A stretch of 64,000 bases of DNA from Corynespora cassiicola (taxonomy: Eukaryota > Ascomycota > Dothideomycetes > Pleosporales > Corynesporascaceae), in assembly GCA_022059125.1 (NCBI GenBank), contig JAEUWY010000004.1, positions 2,294,001 through 2,358,000 of the forward strand. The letters are read 5' to 3'. The notes beneath the pieces were generated by a model. It did not search any database and was not told the origin of the DNA. It saw nothing but the letters and a program-made list of their open reading frames with translations. Positions 24,865 through 38,239 of the stretch are shown here, piece after piece. The position numbers were made by a program, and so were the translations under genes. The number at the start of each line of letters is the position of its first letter. Position 1 is the first letter of the stretch.

Positions 24865-27492
24865 TCAATATCCGCCACCGACAGGCACACTCTTTGCATC
24901 AACATTCTTCCCATCGACCTGTACCTGCACCTCAGACTGGCCACTCTCGTAATTGACCCCCAATTCCAATCTCTCTCCAGGCCAAAGCGTGATATAGTTG
25001 TCCTCCCATACAACCGGTAGCACATCTTCTCCCTGTCCATCTACCAGATTCAGCCTGACAAACACAGCAGGGACTTTGGACTTGTTCTCTAACACCACAT
25101 TCGATCCAGAGCTAGTTACCTCCACATCCGCTTTGTTCATATCATTCAGTGCTGTAAAATCAGCATATGAGGTTGCGGGCGTATGATACCACGTCGATGC
25201 ATCCCAATCCAGAACATCTTCCTTGGAAGACAGCCAGTACGTGTTCTGCGACACCACGGCCTCTCCCTCCTTCAGGGTGAGCCTGAGTAAGAAAGTCAGG
25301 ACATCTTTCGGTAACTCCACAGTCTCTGATAGCTTCGTGCTCGCATTCGGTTCCGTGGACCCCGTAACAGTCTTCTTGCTGATACTCTCTCCATCAAGGC
25401 CTAACACTTCAATCTCTACCTCCCTATCCCCTTTGATATCCAAACTCCTGTTGATGAGGTACACAATCTTGGATGCATAGTCGAGCACAACATGCTCTCT
25501 CCTCGTTCCGACCTTGGTGCCAAAGTACGACCCTCCAGGATGCAAATAAAAGTCAAACAAATTCCAATGCAGCGACGGCCACGCATTATTCAACATCCAA
25601 TAAATCAGCCCAGTAGCCGGGCGCTCCGCATTCCAGTTTGCAGCATATGCCTCGTACTCCGCGCGCGTAGCCTCGTAATCCGCCATCTGCGCCTTGAGTA
25701 CATAATCTTGCAGGGACGTCGGAGCGCCGTAGCGCGCCCACAGCGCATCATTGTAGATTGTGCGCGTGTAGAAGCTGGACACGTTGGTGCTCATGTGGTA
25801 CAGGCCCTTGTCAGGATTCCTCCACAGATCGTCCTGGTCCTCTGGGGACAAGAATTTGCGCAGCGACGAGAGCTCGGGGGTCCCGACGCCGGCACCTAGT
25901 TCGGAGCCAAAGCCAAAGGCTGAGCCCAGGCGCCTCGAAGGGTCGTACCAGTACGAGGGGGCTACCCAGTCGTAGGGGCCTAGCATCTTCATGCCCCCGT
26001 TTCCGAGGATGGAGGGGTATCCGCGCTGGCTTGCGCTCGCGATGATGGGGGTATCCCAATCGAAGGCGCGCAGAGCGTCGACGTACATTTTCGTAGCGCG
26101 GTCGTCGGGCCAAAAGTCGCTGCCTATGAGGAAGGTGAGCATAGAGGGATGCGGCTGCATCATCTCGGCCTCGTGGCGCATCGAGTTGTTGGCAATGGCG
26201 TAGTCGGGGTCGCTCCAGGTTATGCCGGACCCTTCGTCGTTGTAGGACCAGCCTTCCCACTTGTTGCAACATTCCCAGCCGGCCATGACCATGAGGCCGA
26301 GTTCGTCGGCGAGGTCATAAAGGTAGGGGTGCTCCTGTTTTCCTTCGAGTCGGACGGTATTTAGACCCATGTCTAGCACATACTCGAATTGAGCGCGCAA
26401 TTTGGCTTCGTCAAAGCGGAGGAACATGTCCGAAGTGTAGCCTGCGCCGACAACCTGGAAAGGCTCACCATTGACGAAGAAGGTTGTATCGTTGTACGAA
26501 TTGAGCTCTGATGTTACTGTGCGAATGCCAAAGCGTGTTTTTTGCGTTCTATCTGAGACGCCTGAGGATGTGTATACAGTGCAGGAGGTGCTATAGAGTG
26601 GCTGGGGTCCCCATTGTTTTGGCCACCAAATCTGCGGGTCCTGGACGTCCGATCCCAGGGTGACTTTCTGTTGTAGCTTTGAGGCTATCATGAACTCTGA
26701 ACGAAGACTTCCAAGCTCTTTTCCGCTTGGGTCGATAACTGTACAGACAACTTCTCCTTGGACGTCTTCATCACCTTGATTGGTTACATCGACTTTGATG
26801 CTCACCCGTCCCTCCAGAGTAGTGGTAACTCGCGGAGAGGAAACGGAAACCTGGCCCGTCTTTTTGATCTCAACGTCTCGCCATATACCCGTGCCATTGT
26901 CTGGAGGGTAAGGATTCCAGTCGACAAATCCCAAAGCAAGGTCTCGGTTGTAATCCGTTGGATAGGCTCTGACAAGCAGGATGTTTTCGCCCTCCTTGGC
27001 ACTTTTACTAATATCATACGTCAAACCCACATATGCACCAGCCTGGAAGTCTTTATCTGCGATAATTTCGCCATTCAGCCATAAATCGGCTCGCGAAGAG
27101 ATGCCATTAGTCTTCAGCTGGTAATGACTGCCATTCGATGGCCCCAACTCAAACACTGCCCTATAGTACCAGGGAACTCGGAATCGCGAATAGTCGACAT
27201 TTTGGAGGTTGATAGAGTAAAATATCTCAGATTCCGAGTATATATTGTTCTCGAGGAGCGTGGACATCAACGTGGCTTTGGATCCAATAGTGTACCACGA
27301 TGAAGTGTCAAGCGAAGGCGCCGACAGTTCTGATGCATCATCCCCAGTGACCAACGAAGTCTGGACTTTCCAAAATGGTACAGCTGCCGATTCTCCCGAT
27401 TTTTTCACGATGGAAGCGAGGCTGGACGTCGAAATAAAGGTAATGAGAACGACCCGAATCAGGCTAGCGGGAAAGGAAAGGGAAGGAGCCAT
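24865..27492 (-). CDS. Secreted GH2 exo-beta-D-glucosaminidase
   Basis: A single exon encodes 875 aa when begun at the ATG at 27492. The frame continues to an ATG at 27576, but a TATATAA element (27555-27549, minus strand) lies between the two, and the later ATG gives a good signal peptide (MAPSLSFPASLIRVVLITFI). Domains follow the GH2 order: jelly-roll sugar-binding domain (about 40-215), Ig-like domain (220-330), TIM barrel (335-680) and C-terminal beta domains. FLIGSDFWPDD places the general acid at D459 and GFGSELGAGVGTPE the nucleophile at E531. Aspartate in place of the usual GH2 acid glutamate and the 72-residue gap match exo-glucosaminidases such as CsxA, which trim GlcN from chitosan ends. 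Beta-mannosidase is the weaker alternative. Confidence 0.85.
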   Translation of the reverse strand: MAPSLSFPASLIRVVLITFISTSSLASIVKKSGESAAVPFWKVQTSLVTGDDASELSAPSLDTSSWYTIGSKATLMSTLLENNIYSESEIFYSINLQNVDYSRFRVPWYYRAVFELGPSNGSHYQLKTNGISSRADLWLNGEIIADKDFQAGAYVGLTYDISKSAKEGENILLVRAYPTDYNRDLALGFVDWNPYPPDNGTGIWRDVEIKKTGQVSVSSPRVTTTLEGRVSIKVDVTNQGDEDVQGEVVCTVIDPSGKELGSLRSEFMIASKLQQKVTLGSDVQDPQIWWPKQWGPQPLYSTSCTVYTSSGVSDRTQKTRFGIRTVTSELNSYNDTTFFVNGEPFQVVGAGYTSDMFLRFDEAKLRAQFEYVLDMGLNTVRLEGKQEHPYLYDLADELGLMVMAGWECCNKWEGWSYNDEGSGITWSDPDYAIANNSMRHEAEMMQPHPSMLTFLIGSDFWPDDRATKMYVDALRAFDWDTPIIASASQRGYPSILGNGGMKMLGPYDWVAPSYWYDPSRRLGSAFGFGSELGAGVGTPELSSLRKFLSPEDQDDLWRNPDKGLYHMSTNVSSFYTRTIYNDALWARYGAPTSLQDYVLKAQMADYEATRAEYEAYAANWNAERPATGLIYWMLNNAWPSLHWNLFDFYLHPGGSYFGTKVGTRREHVVLDYASKIVYLINRSLDIKGDREVEIEVLGLDGESISKKTVTGSTEPNASTKLSETVELPKDVLTFLLRLTLKEGEAVVSQNTYWLSSKEDVLDWDASTWYHTPATSYADFTALNDMNKADVEVTSSGSNVVLENKSKVPAVFVRLNLVDGQGEDVLPVVWEDNYITLWPGERLELGVNYESGQSEVQVQVDGKNVDAKSVPVGGGY

Positions 27493-27548
27493 CCTGAACT
27501 GCCAGTCCAGGACGCAGGATGTAGAAAACCGTGCAAGTACCGTGGGTA

Positions 27549-27555
27549 TTATATA
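27549..27555 (-). promoter_or_regulatory. Probable TATA box of the GH2 gene
   Basis: The minus strand reads TATATAA here, 57 nt upstream of the ATG at 27492. This spacing suits a fungal core promoter and supports the shorter protein start. Confidence 0.5.
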
Positions 27556-27966
27556 GATGAAAACACTGACCTTCATTAACCAGGTAAGGTCTAGCCTGCA
27601 TGTCTGAACAAGGTTCCGTCAATGTCGCTTTTGTTTGGATCCGGTGTCACGCCAATGCGTGCACTTCGCTGCAGATGACACCTCGCATTCTCTCCTGGGG
27701 ATACGATGTGCAGACTGCTCAGCTCGAGCTTATTGAACATTTGGCTAGGTATGCAGTACCAAGCTTCGACAATAACCGCTTTCGTGAAGGCACTGGGTGG
27801 ATCAGACCATTGAGACAATCCTTCTGCGATTCTCAAGGTTCGTATTCCGGTTTCTCCGCACCGCCAAGCAGTGATGATTGAGTTACATCTACTAAGACTC
27901 AAAAGGGAAGCTCATGATCCGCGGGCCCAAATTGGGCCAGCACTTGTAATTGATTGGCTTTGAACA
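27556..27966. other. Spacer between the GH2 promoter and the acyl-CoA dehydrogenase stop
   Basis: About 410 bp without a supported gene. It would hold the distal GH2 promoter and the 3' UTR of the acyl-CoA dehydrogenase gene, both on the minus strand. Confidence 0.5.
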
Positions 27967-29359
27967 TTACAGCTTCCATCCTCGTCTTTTTGCGAGTGCA
28001 GTTTCCTGTCTCACAGCCAAATCCGCAATAATCTCCTCGCTTCCACCACCCACAACCTAACCATGTCAGCGACTCTGTACATTGTGGAGTAAATAAGAAT
28101 CTTACCATCATTCTCAGATCTCGACTCATTTGCTCAATGACTGCACCTGTTCCGCCCCTTTGGTATCCAGCGCCTCCAAAGATCTGCTGCGCTTCTCGAT
28201 TCGCCATTTCCAGAATGCGACCCCCATGTACTTTTGACAGAGCAATTTGGCCTGCGATTTCGGGATCTTGCCATCCCAAAGGCGATTGTTGAATGTGGTA
28301 GGCCAGCTGCTCCAGCCATGCCCAATGGCTCTCAACATAGCGCCCAATTGTCGCCAACTTGTGGCTGATGATTTGATTGGAGATCAACGGCTTTCCAAAC
28401 GTATGCCTCTTGTTGGCATACTCGAAAGACTCTGAGAGACACGTCCGGGCCTTTCGATTGCAGCCCACCGACATGATAAAGCGCTCCTTGTTGAAATTGG
28501 TCATGATAATTCGGAAGCCTTCGTTTTCCCTGCCAATGAGGTTCTCAACCGGAACATGGACATCATCCATCTCTACAAAACTAGCCCCGCCGGCTTTTTG
28601 ACCACTATTCGGGATTCGGCGGTGGGAAAGTCCTTTTGCATTTGTTGGGATCACCAGTACCGATATTCCATTCATTCCAGGACCACCCGTGCGAACGGCA
28701 GTCGTCATGTGCGTAGCCCAAGGCATTCCAGTGATCCACTTTTTGTACCCATTGACCACGTAAAACTTTCCGTCTTCTGTCTTCTCGGCCGTGGTTTGGA
28801 TATTCGCAACATCAGACTGCAGCCGTTAGCCTAGTACTACCCGAAACAAGCTTCAACATACGCCTCCACTTGGCTCTGTAATACCCAAACAAAAACTTGT
28901 CTCCCATGTAAATAGCCCAGGAAGCCAATTTTTCTTCTGCTCTTCTGTGCCATGGTGCACAATGGGTGGGACTCCAATAACGCTTCCTCCGCCGAGCGCA
29001 GTGCCGACACCCCCTTCAACCCTGCTGTTTTCATCGGTCATTATCATCAAGTGAAATATGTCGAGCTCTGCGACTGGTATCCCGGCGGGCCCTGGAATGT
29101 CTTTTGGCCGATAGGGTTCCGGTACGTCTGCGAATGCGAAGCCTGATTTTGCCCAGTTCAACCGCGCTTGGTCTGGAGCTTCGCCCTTCTCTTCCCACTC
29201 CAGCATGTGCGGCTTAATATCTTCGTCTACATATTTTCGAACCACGTCGCGCAGGCGTTTGTGAGATTCCTTGTAGTATGGCGATGCGAGTGAGCTATAC
29301 CAGGCCGGTTCAGCCCAGGGGCCGAGGTTACCAAACGTTTCTCTTTTTTGAGGCATCAT
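27967..29359 (-). CDS. Acyl-CoA dehydrogenase family protein
   Basis: Minus-strand exons 29359-28862, 28816-28106 and 28056-27967 give 432 aa; both introns are GT-AG and phase 0. The N-terminal helical domain (FGNLGPWAEPAWY...YVDEDIKPHMLEWEEKGEAP), the middle beta domain (LGITEPSGGSDVANIQTTA, KKWITGMPWATHMTTAVRTG) and the C-terminal helical domain (QIFGGAGYQRGGTGAVIEQMSRDLRMM, VVGGGSEEIIADLAVRQ) are all present. The LGITEPSGG segment contacts FAD and substrate, and the GGGSEEI loop is the family's C-terminal active-site region. It would oxidise an acyl-CoA with FAD. The chain-length preference is not readable. The protein ends RRGWKL; this is at best a weak peroxisomal signal. Two adjacent ATGs (29359, 29356) are possible starts. 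Confidence 0.88.
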
Positions 29360-30344
29360 CACAAAAGTAATGCACGATTGTTTTGGCGCCTACCGTGGTG
29401 ATAAACCGTGACTTAAAGGAATGATGGCGATACATGTGAGGGAGCTGATGTTGGAAGCTAAGAGCTGAATTACCGCGGTCCGGATTTGGACCTGTTTACG
29501 AGTCAGCGCCGTCTAGACGTTGCGGGGAAACTAGTTCCGAAACCCTCACCGCGACCCTCACCGCAACCTCCGCCGTAACCTTCGTGGCCGTCCATTCCCT
29601 GTCTTTATCGGACGATATTATAACAATTATTCGGACATGGCGCCTGTTAGACCTCGTATCATATCATCAAAGAACGCCTTGCTATAGAACTGACAGTCAG
29701 CGCTAATCTTATGAGCCTTTGCTCGACATCAGCCCGTTCAAACTTTATACAGTATAGGAGTCGGCAGATTCATCAATTAGTTATGCTCGATCTGCAAGCC
29801 CTTCACCAATGGACCATCTCAAAGATGCAAGCTGGTATGTTCCTATTTCTTCTGGAATCTCCAAGATACGTCGTCCCCTAATAAATCTCAACATGCTCAA
29901 AGTACGGGTACCTTGAAAAGGCCCGAAAAGGATCAAGCTCGTGTACCTCATCGTTCACTCCACCATTTGCGTCTCCCCTCAAGAGTCGTCCCTTTCGAAT
30001 CCTCCCAGCGCCCCCAAGCCGATCCCAACCCCCGCCACAAAACCCCCTGTTCCACTTCCACCCAACCCATTGCCCCTAGCACCGGCCCCCAACCCTACAA
30101 CCGACAGACCCCCCCCCAACACCAATCCTCCCCCTCGACTGGCCAGGACCGATGACGTGCGTTCGTTCTCCCATACGAACGAACGAGGTGGGGACCGCGC
30201 ACCCGAATCCCGCGCGTCATTCCGCCTTCTCAAAGTGTCCCCTTACCCATAACGATCGCACATCCTCCCCTCTCGCCATCGCACCACACACACCCATCTT
30301 TCCTTAACCCGCCCGCTCGGTAACAGAATCGATATCGATACATT
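29360..30344. other. Divergent promoter spacer
   Basis: Nearly 1 kb separates the acyl-CoA dehydrogenase and methyltransferase starts. It has a short ACCCTCACCGC-type repeat at about 29546-29580, a C-rich proline-like tract at 29995-30140 and a perfect 8-bp inverted repeat at 30160-30185. I see no gene. Confidence 0.5.
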
Positions 30345-32002
30345 ATGACGACGAGCTCCGTCCCCGAACCCGAGCTCTCGGACGTCCTAGTCCCAGAAAG
30401 CGATGTAAGTGTCCGTGTCTTCGGCTGGCCGGCCGAACGGCTGGCCATGCCAATGCCTGCCTGCCTGCCTGCCTGCCTGCCCCCCATTTACGCTACGCGG
30501 CGCGGCTGTCGGTCGGTTGCATTGCTGCTGCTTGCCAACCCCAGCGGCGCGGCGCGGTGCGGTGCGACACGACGGCCCTATTCCCGCAGCCCCCTACCCC
30601 TACCCTACAAGACGCTTTCGTCCCTGCATGTGTAATGACCAGATCCGGCGGTTTCTAGGATAGTAGCGAAGCGGGTACGGATGCGGATTCTGCGATTGGC
30701 GGGCTGAGCTATGCGTAGGTGTGCATTTTCTTTTTGCCCGCTGGAGGTCGCCACCTACCCAAGGCGGTATCTCGCGAACGTGCAGGCGTGGGGAATGCGC
30801 GCGCGGGATTCCAAGTTCATGTTTGTGTGTTAATGGAGTGAGGGTAGGAGTTCGACGACGAGTGCGCGGTCGGATATTTATGCCATGGTGGAGGAGTTTG
30901 GGCGCACGTATCATGGGTACAAGGCTGGCAGTGAGTATACATCACGCTGTTGTCTCCTGGCAATACATGACGGGCAAACCGTACTCACACCTTTGAGTAG
31001 AATATGTAATGCCGAATGACGAGGTAACTTGACGTCACGTTCATGTGTCCCTCTCACGACCCTGATGTAGCAACAGGAAGAGCGCGATAGATTGGATCTG
31101 CAGCACATGCTCTGGCTCCTAACCCTCGACGGCGGCCTCTCCATCGCCCCCATCGACTCCCCCCGCCACGTCCTCGACATAGCAACCGGGTAGCCAAACT
31201 CCCCCTTCGCCCCCTATGTCGCCCATCCCCCCACCCCCTCCCCAGCCAATCTAACAAAGCATCACAGGACCGGCATCTGGGCCATGGACTTTGCCGAGCA
31301 AAACCCAAACTCCAAAGTCATCGGCACCGACCTCTCCCCCATCCAACCCACCTACGTGCCCATAAACTGCTCCTTCGAGATCGCAGACGCAGAGGACGAA
31401 TGGACCTTCGGCCGCCCCTTCGACTACATCCACGGCCGCGCCCTCCTCTCGTGCTTCGCCGACCCCCGCGCCATGATCCAAAAGGCCTTCGACGCCCTCG
31501 CCCCCGGCGGCTACCTCGAGCTCCAGGACGGCCTGTTCCCCTTCCTGTTCATGGACCCGCAGCCCCCGCCGTCCCACCCGCTGCAGGTGTTTTTTGCAAA
31601 CGCCCTCGAGGCCTCGGTCCGCAGCGGGCGGCCCTGGAACAACGCGCAGCACTACCGCCGCTGGATGGTCGAGCTGGGGTTCGAGGGCGTGGTCGAGAAG
31701 AGGTGCAACTGGCCGTGCGGGACCTGGGCGAAAGGGGACAAGGCGAAGAAGCTGGGCGTCTACTTTCAGGAGGACTTGAGTCATGCGCTGGAACCCATTT
31801 GCATGAAGCTGTTTGTCAAGGTGCTGGGGTGGAGTGAGGATGGCGTGAGGCTGTTTTTACGCGACTTGTTGCCCACGCTAGGGGCTAGGAAGGTGTATCT
31901 GTATGAGACGGTGTGAGTGGAGACGTCTCCCTCCCCCGCTTTATGCGGAAGCTAACGTGGCGCAGGCTGTTTGTGTACGGACGGAAGCCTCTTGCGGCCT
32001 AG
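30345..32002 (+). CDS. LaeA-like SAM-dependent methyltransferase
   Basis: Seven exons: 30345-30404, 30659-30714, 30848-30930, 31001-31023, 31071-31189, 31268-31912 and 31966-32002 (340 aa). The N-terminus is acidic and Ser-rich (SSVPEPELSDVLVPESD). Exons 3-5 give the family signature (VEEFGRTYHGYK, YVMPNDE, QQEERDRLDLQHMLW). The SAM-binding motif I is VLDIATGTGIWAMDFAE, followed by VIGTDLSPIQP, FDYIHGRALL and APGGYLELQD. This is the Methyltransf_23/LaeA-type family; members methylate small molecules or act in secondary-metabolism control, and the substrate here is unknown. Intron 1 (254 nt) is long and contains a TGCC tandem array. Exon 4 is only 23 nt. The acceptors of exons 2-4 are chosen by frame and family fit, so they are less certain than the rest. 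Confidence 0.8.
30454..30481. repeat. (TGCC)n simple repeat inside intron 1 of the methyltransferase gene
   Basis: About seven consecutive TGCC tetranucleotides are readable within the 254-nt first intron, followed by a C run. Confidence 0.9.
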
Positions 32003-32411
32003 ATGGATGGAGAGAAGTGTCTGATGCTGTATATTGGAACTAAACGGGAAGATACCATTGCTACGCTACACTACGCTACGCAACAACGCACGAGTTTTGA
32101 TGATTCTGCCGTGGAAATTTCAGCGACTTAAATATGTAAAGGGATCGTATCTGAGCTGCAATTACGAGGACATAACAAACGTGTGGCGAGTAGAGAGGGG
32201 GGGGTATAGAAACGTTCTTGTGCGTGCTCTGCAGTTATAGGAAATGGTCGTCAAGAGTCATGTCGTGGCAGGAAGAGTAACCAGAACGCTCCCAAGTCTA
32301 TCGTGCCCAAAGTCGTGTCCACGCAAAACCCAATGCACCATTCCCAGACGGCCGTTCCCTATCCTCCTACAAAATACAGAAACCGCGAGAAGCAAGCCGA
32401 GTAGGCACTTG
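32003..32411. other. Convergent 3' spacer
   Basis: About 410 bp between two converging genes. It contains a GCTACACTACGCTACGC mini-repeat near 32062-32082. No gene is seen. Confidence 0.5.
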
Positions 32412-33308
32412 TTAAGAATGGGCCCTCAGCGTCGGGTGGGGTGACGGAGATCGACCGCGCAAGGCGGGGGAGCTAGGCCTCAGCAAGGGGCTGGCGGCAG
32501 CGCTCAGAGCGTCCAGGCTCAGTTGGCTGATGGCGTCCAGGTTTCCTTGCACGTCCTCCTCGGAGAGGTCCCACATCAGGCGGAGTTCGTTGGCCTTCAA
32601 GGGCTCGCCCAGTCCAATCATCAATTGTTCTTTGTTGGTGCTACCGGGCACGTCGTAGTAGTACCATCGATATCCCAGGTCGGAGAGCGAGTGCGGCTCG
32701 GCGGGGGTGGTAATGCGTGCAATGCAACGTCGGACGTCCATGCCAAAGACTCCAGAGAGTGCGGCCTGGCCCAACCCCAGGCTCGAGTCTCGGCGGAGGG
32801 GCTTGGGAACCTTGGCGCCCTTCTCAATAGGAAGCTCGTTGAGTCTGCTGGAGATGCCGGCATCCTGGAGCTTCGCCCTCTTGAAGACGGCGTTCTTCAG
32901 CTCGGTGATGCCCACAACCACGTAAAAGTCCTTGCCCTGTTTCGCCAGAGAGTGAATCCACTCGCGGGCCTCGGGGTCGTTGCAGACCAGCTTAAACGCC
33001 TTGGCCGGGTGTTGGCTTGTACGCTGTATCATCTGTTCGGCCACGACAGTCAGCAGGTTGGGCTGTCTGTATATCCGGCCAAGCTCGAACTTGGCGCCGT
33101 AGTTTGTCATGAACCTGCCCTCGGTGTCGACGGAGAACAGGTCCTTGTAGCGGAGCTGGATGTGGAAGTCATTGAGGTCGTCGACTTCCTCGTGGGCCTG
33201 CTGGCTGTAGAAGCCGTCGCGTTCGGGGTGCAGAGGGTGCGTCAGGAGCTGGCCGACCACCACGTCATTCGAGGAGAGTGGCTTCGGGAGGAGGCCGTGG
33301 AGAACCAT
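32412..33308 (-). CDS. Uncharacterised fungal protein (298 aa)
   Basis: A single exon from ATG at 33308. There is no signal peptide or membrane segment. The N-terminus (MVLHGLLPKPLSSNDVVVGQLLTHP) is followed by an alpha/beta region whose best landmark is NDPEAREWIHSLAKQGKDFYVVVGITELKNAVFKRA at about 108-143. A motif of this kind (basic residues, then a hydrophobic VVVG strand and a [DN]A pair) recurs, from memory, in a set of unannotated fungal proteins. A Ser/Pro-rich tail ends the protein (LLRPSSPALRGRSPSP). I do not recognise a function. The coherent 298-codon frame with a clear fold-like pattern makes it a likely real gene. A 401-codon frame on the opposite strand is treated as its shadow. 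Confidence 0.65.
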   Translation of the reverse strand: MVLHGLLPKPLSSNDVVVGQLLTHPLHPERDGFYSQQAHEEVDDLNDFHIQLRYKDLFSVDTEGRFMTNYGAKFELGRIYRQPNLLTVVAEQMIQRTSQHPAKAFKLVCNDPEAREWIHSLAKQGKDFYVVVGITELKNAVFKRAKLQDAGISSRLNELPIEKGAKVPKPLRRDSSLGLGQAALSGVFGMDVRRCIARITTPAEPHSLSDLGYRWYYYDVPGSTNKEQLMIGLGEPLKANELRLMWDLSEEDVQGNLDAISQLSLDALSAAASPLLRPSSPALRGRSPSPHPTLRAHS

Positions 33309-36055
<2,747 letters not shown>

Positions 36056-38239
36056 ACGCATCGTACCCTGCGAGGCACGCGCCGAAACGGTACGCTTATA
36101 CCAAGGAAAAGCAATTGGCTAGGACTTTGATACCGGTTTTCCTGTAATTAGTATTTTGGACACGATTGAATGAATGAATGCCACAAGGCTACAACGCACA
36201 GCATCGCTGCATTGCCAATGGGTGCCCTTGATGTCGCTGATCATGCCTTGTTGAATGTTTACCCCTCATCTAACGGGCCGTTGCTGACTCCATCTCTTCC
36301 CCTTTGTCCTCAACATGTCCTTGCCTCAACATTGCTGTACCACTGTTCAACCGACGTTGAACGTAGCGCCCTCTGATTTTCCTGGGTTGACAGGCGCTGA
36401 ACCTCAGTTCGCCGTGCCATCGGGACAAAACATCGGCCCTAAATACGTCATGATGATGATGATGGGAAAACTTCGTCGAAGCCCACCTGGCGAGCGAGGT
36501 TTCCGTCCACGTTCCGAAGTTGCACTAACGTTGTCAGTCTCCGCTTATGATCGTCGACCAAGGCTGTGCCTGGCATCCGACAAATGCACGTCGCTGCTGT
36601 ACCTGCAGTCATGACTGCTTATTCCTGAGCAGCTAGGCCTTCTTGAGATGGGTTGTGGTCGCACATTCGTGCTGCTCGTGTGCTAGACAGTGGGAGTGGA
36701 AGCAATGCTGATGGCGCGTCGCATATCGGGTTATCCAACGTGGCTCTGCTGACCCTCTGTGTGTCACATTGACCCATTTACCGTGCATGGATCGCAAGGA
36801 AACGTCGGGAATAGCTCGAGGTGCTTATATAATAAAATCGAACCAATTGAAATGGATATCAAAGTGTCGAACGATTAGGAGTAAACTCGATGGCTAGGAA
36901 AGAGACTTGGAGGACTAGCGAAGGGCGAGATTCAAGATGGGCACGCCAGTCAACAAGGTAAAGTCAACCCAGCGGAGCGAGGAATGAAACGGCGGGGAAG
37001 GGCAGTCGAGCTGGAGGGAGGAGGTCGAGCAGAGCAGCTAGATCCTACTGCCAAGCAGGTTGACAGGCAGAATCAGGTGAGTAGGTTTTCGAATACGCTA
37101 GAACGGCACCCCAAAAGCCACCCCGCGGTAGAGGGACGGATTACCCGCTAGAGGGGCGTGGACTCGTGTGAATGGAGGGATGGCGGTCCGACATGTGAGC
37201 CGCCTTTGCGGCTGGCTTTTAGACAGCTCGGAGCTTGACCGAAGAGGAACGGTCAAGATGTCGTTCCCGCTGGTGGCGCCGTCGGCTCAACGTCCAGGAG
37301 GCCGTAGAACATGCACGAGAGCAGGTTATCGCGGGGTAGAACGAAGACAAGCCCCAGATGACGGACATGTTCGACATCTCAGGAGCCATAGTGGCGTCTG
37401 GAGAACAAGTCGGAGGGATCAATGGCGTGGAACGGCTCTTAGCGGTGAATGTCTCGAGGCAGGGGCAATATCGAAATCCGGGGCGCTAAACCGGTTGCAG
37501 CCCTAGTCGACCATCACATGGATCTGCATGCTCACCATAGGCCATCGCTTGTCGACCTCAGCGTCCGTTGCAGCGGCCATTCATCTCATTTTCGGAAGAA
37601 GCGCAAATTAATTTCACGGCGCAGCCCTCGGTGACGAATGAGTGCCCTGGTGGTGCCCTGCAAACCGACTTTGCCTCTTGCTTTTGGGATGGCTGAGCTG
37701 GCCTGACATCATGATGGTGGGTGTTGTGGACAGAGACGATGCAAATAACGAAGCAATATCAAATTCTGAGTGAAAAAGAACTTGAGCTTTAGATGACGTG
37801 GATCAGGACAGCGTCAATCCATTGCCGCTGTGCCAGCCATCTATCCGACAGCCCGGTACTTGCATGCTACCGAATACACTTCCGCCATGGGTTTTGCAGG
37901 GATACATGCATAGCTTAGCACCTTCCAACAACGACATAGTACCCGCATCATCACGAGCTATGGTAAACAGCGCTTCGGCGGTATGGCGTCTTCAACTAGG
38001 GTTGGGTAGAAAGCCCAATGGGTCGCTACGGAGTACCTCATTCGCCCCATGACCGACAAGCACCTATCATACCCAGTGCTACTCCAGAGCCTTTTGTAAG
38101 ATGTGGGGATGCCGCATTGGACTCTTGGGGAAAGGAGATGACCTACGCGGGAAAACATAAAAGGCCATAGTATTCCCGCACTTCGGTCGCTCCTCTCCTC
38201 TCTATCCTTACACTCTCGTTGTCTTCAATCTCCTTCATA
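36056..38239. other. Spacer upstream of glucoamylase
   Basis: This 2.2 kb between two plus-strand genes has no supported gene. Its distal end is the glucoamylase promoter, with a CATAAAAGG TATA-like element at about 38156-38164, some 80 nt before the ATG. Confidence 0.5.
38156..38164 (+). promoter_or_regulatory. TATA-like element of the glucoamylase gene
   Basis: CATAAAAGG lies about 75-85 nt upstream of the ATG at 38240 and is followed by a CT-rich leader (CGCTCCTCTCCTCTCTATCC). Confidence 0.45.

Noticed and set aside
32412..33308. Assignment of the unknown 298-aa protein to a fungal cell-death pore-former family
   Set aside because: I considered it because of its size and short alpha/beta pattern, but no diagnostic motif could be identified, so no function is claimed.
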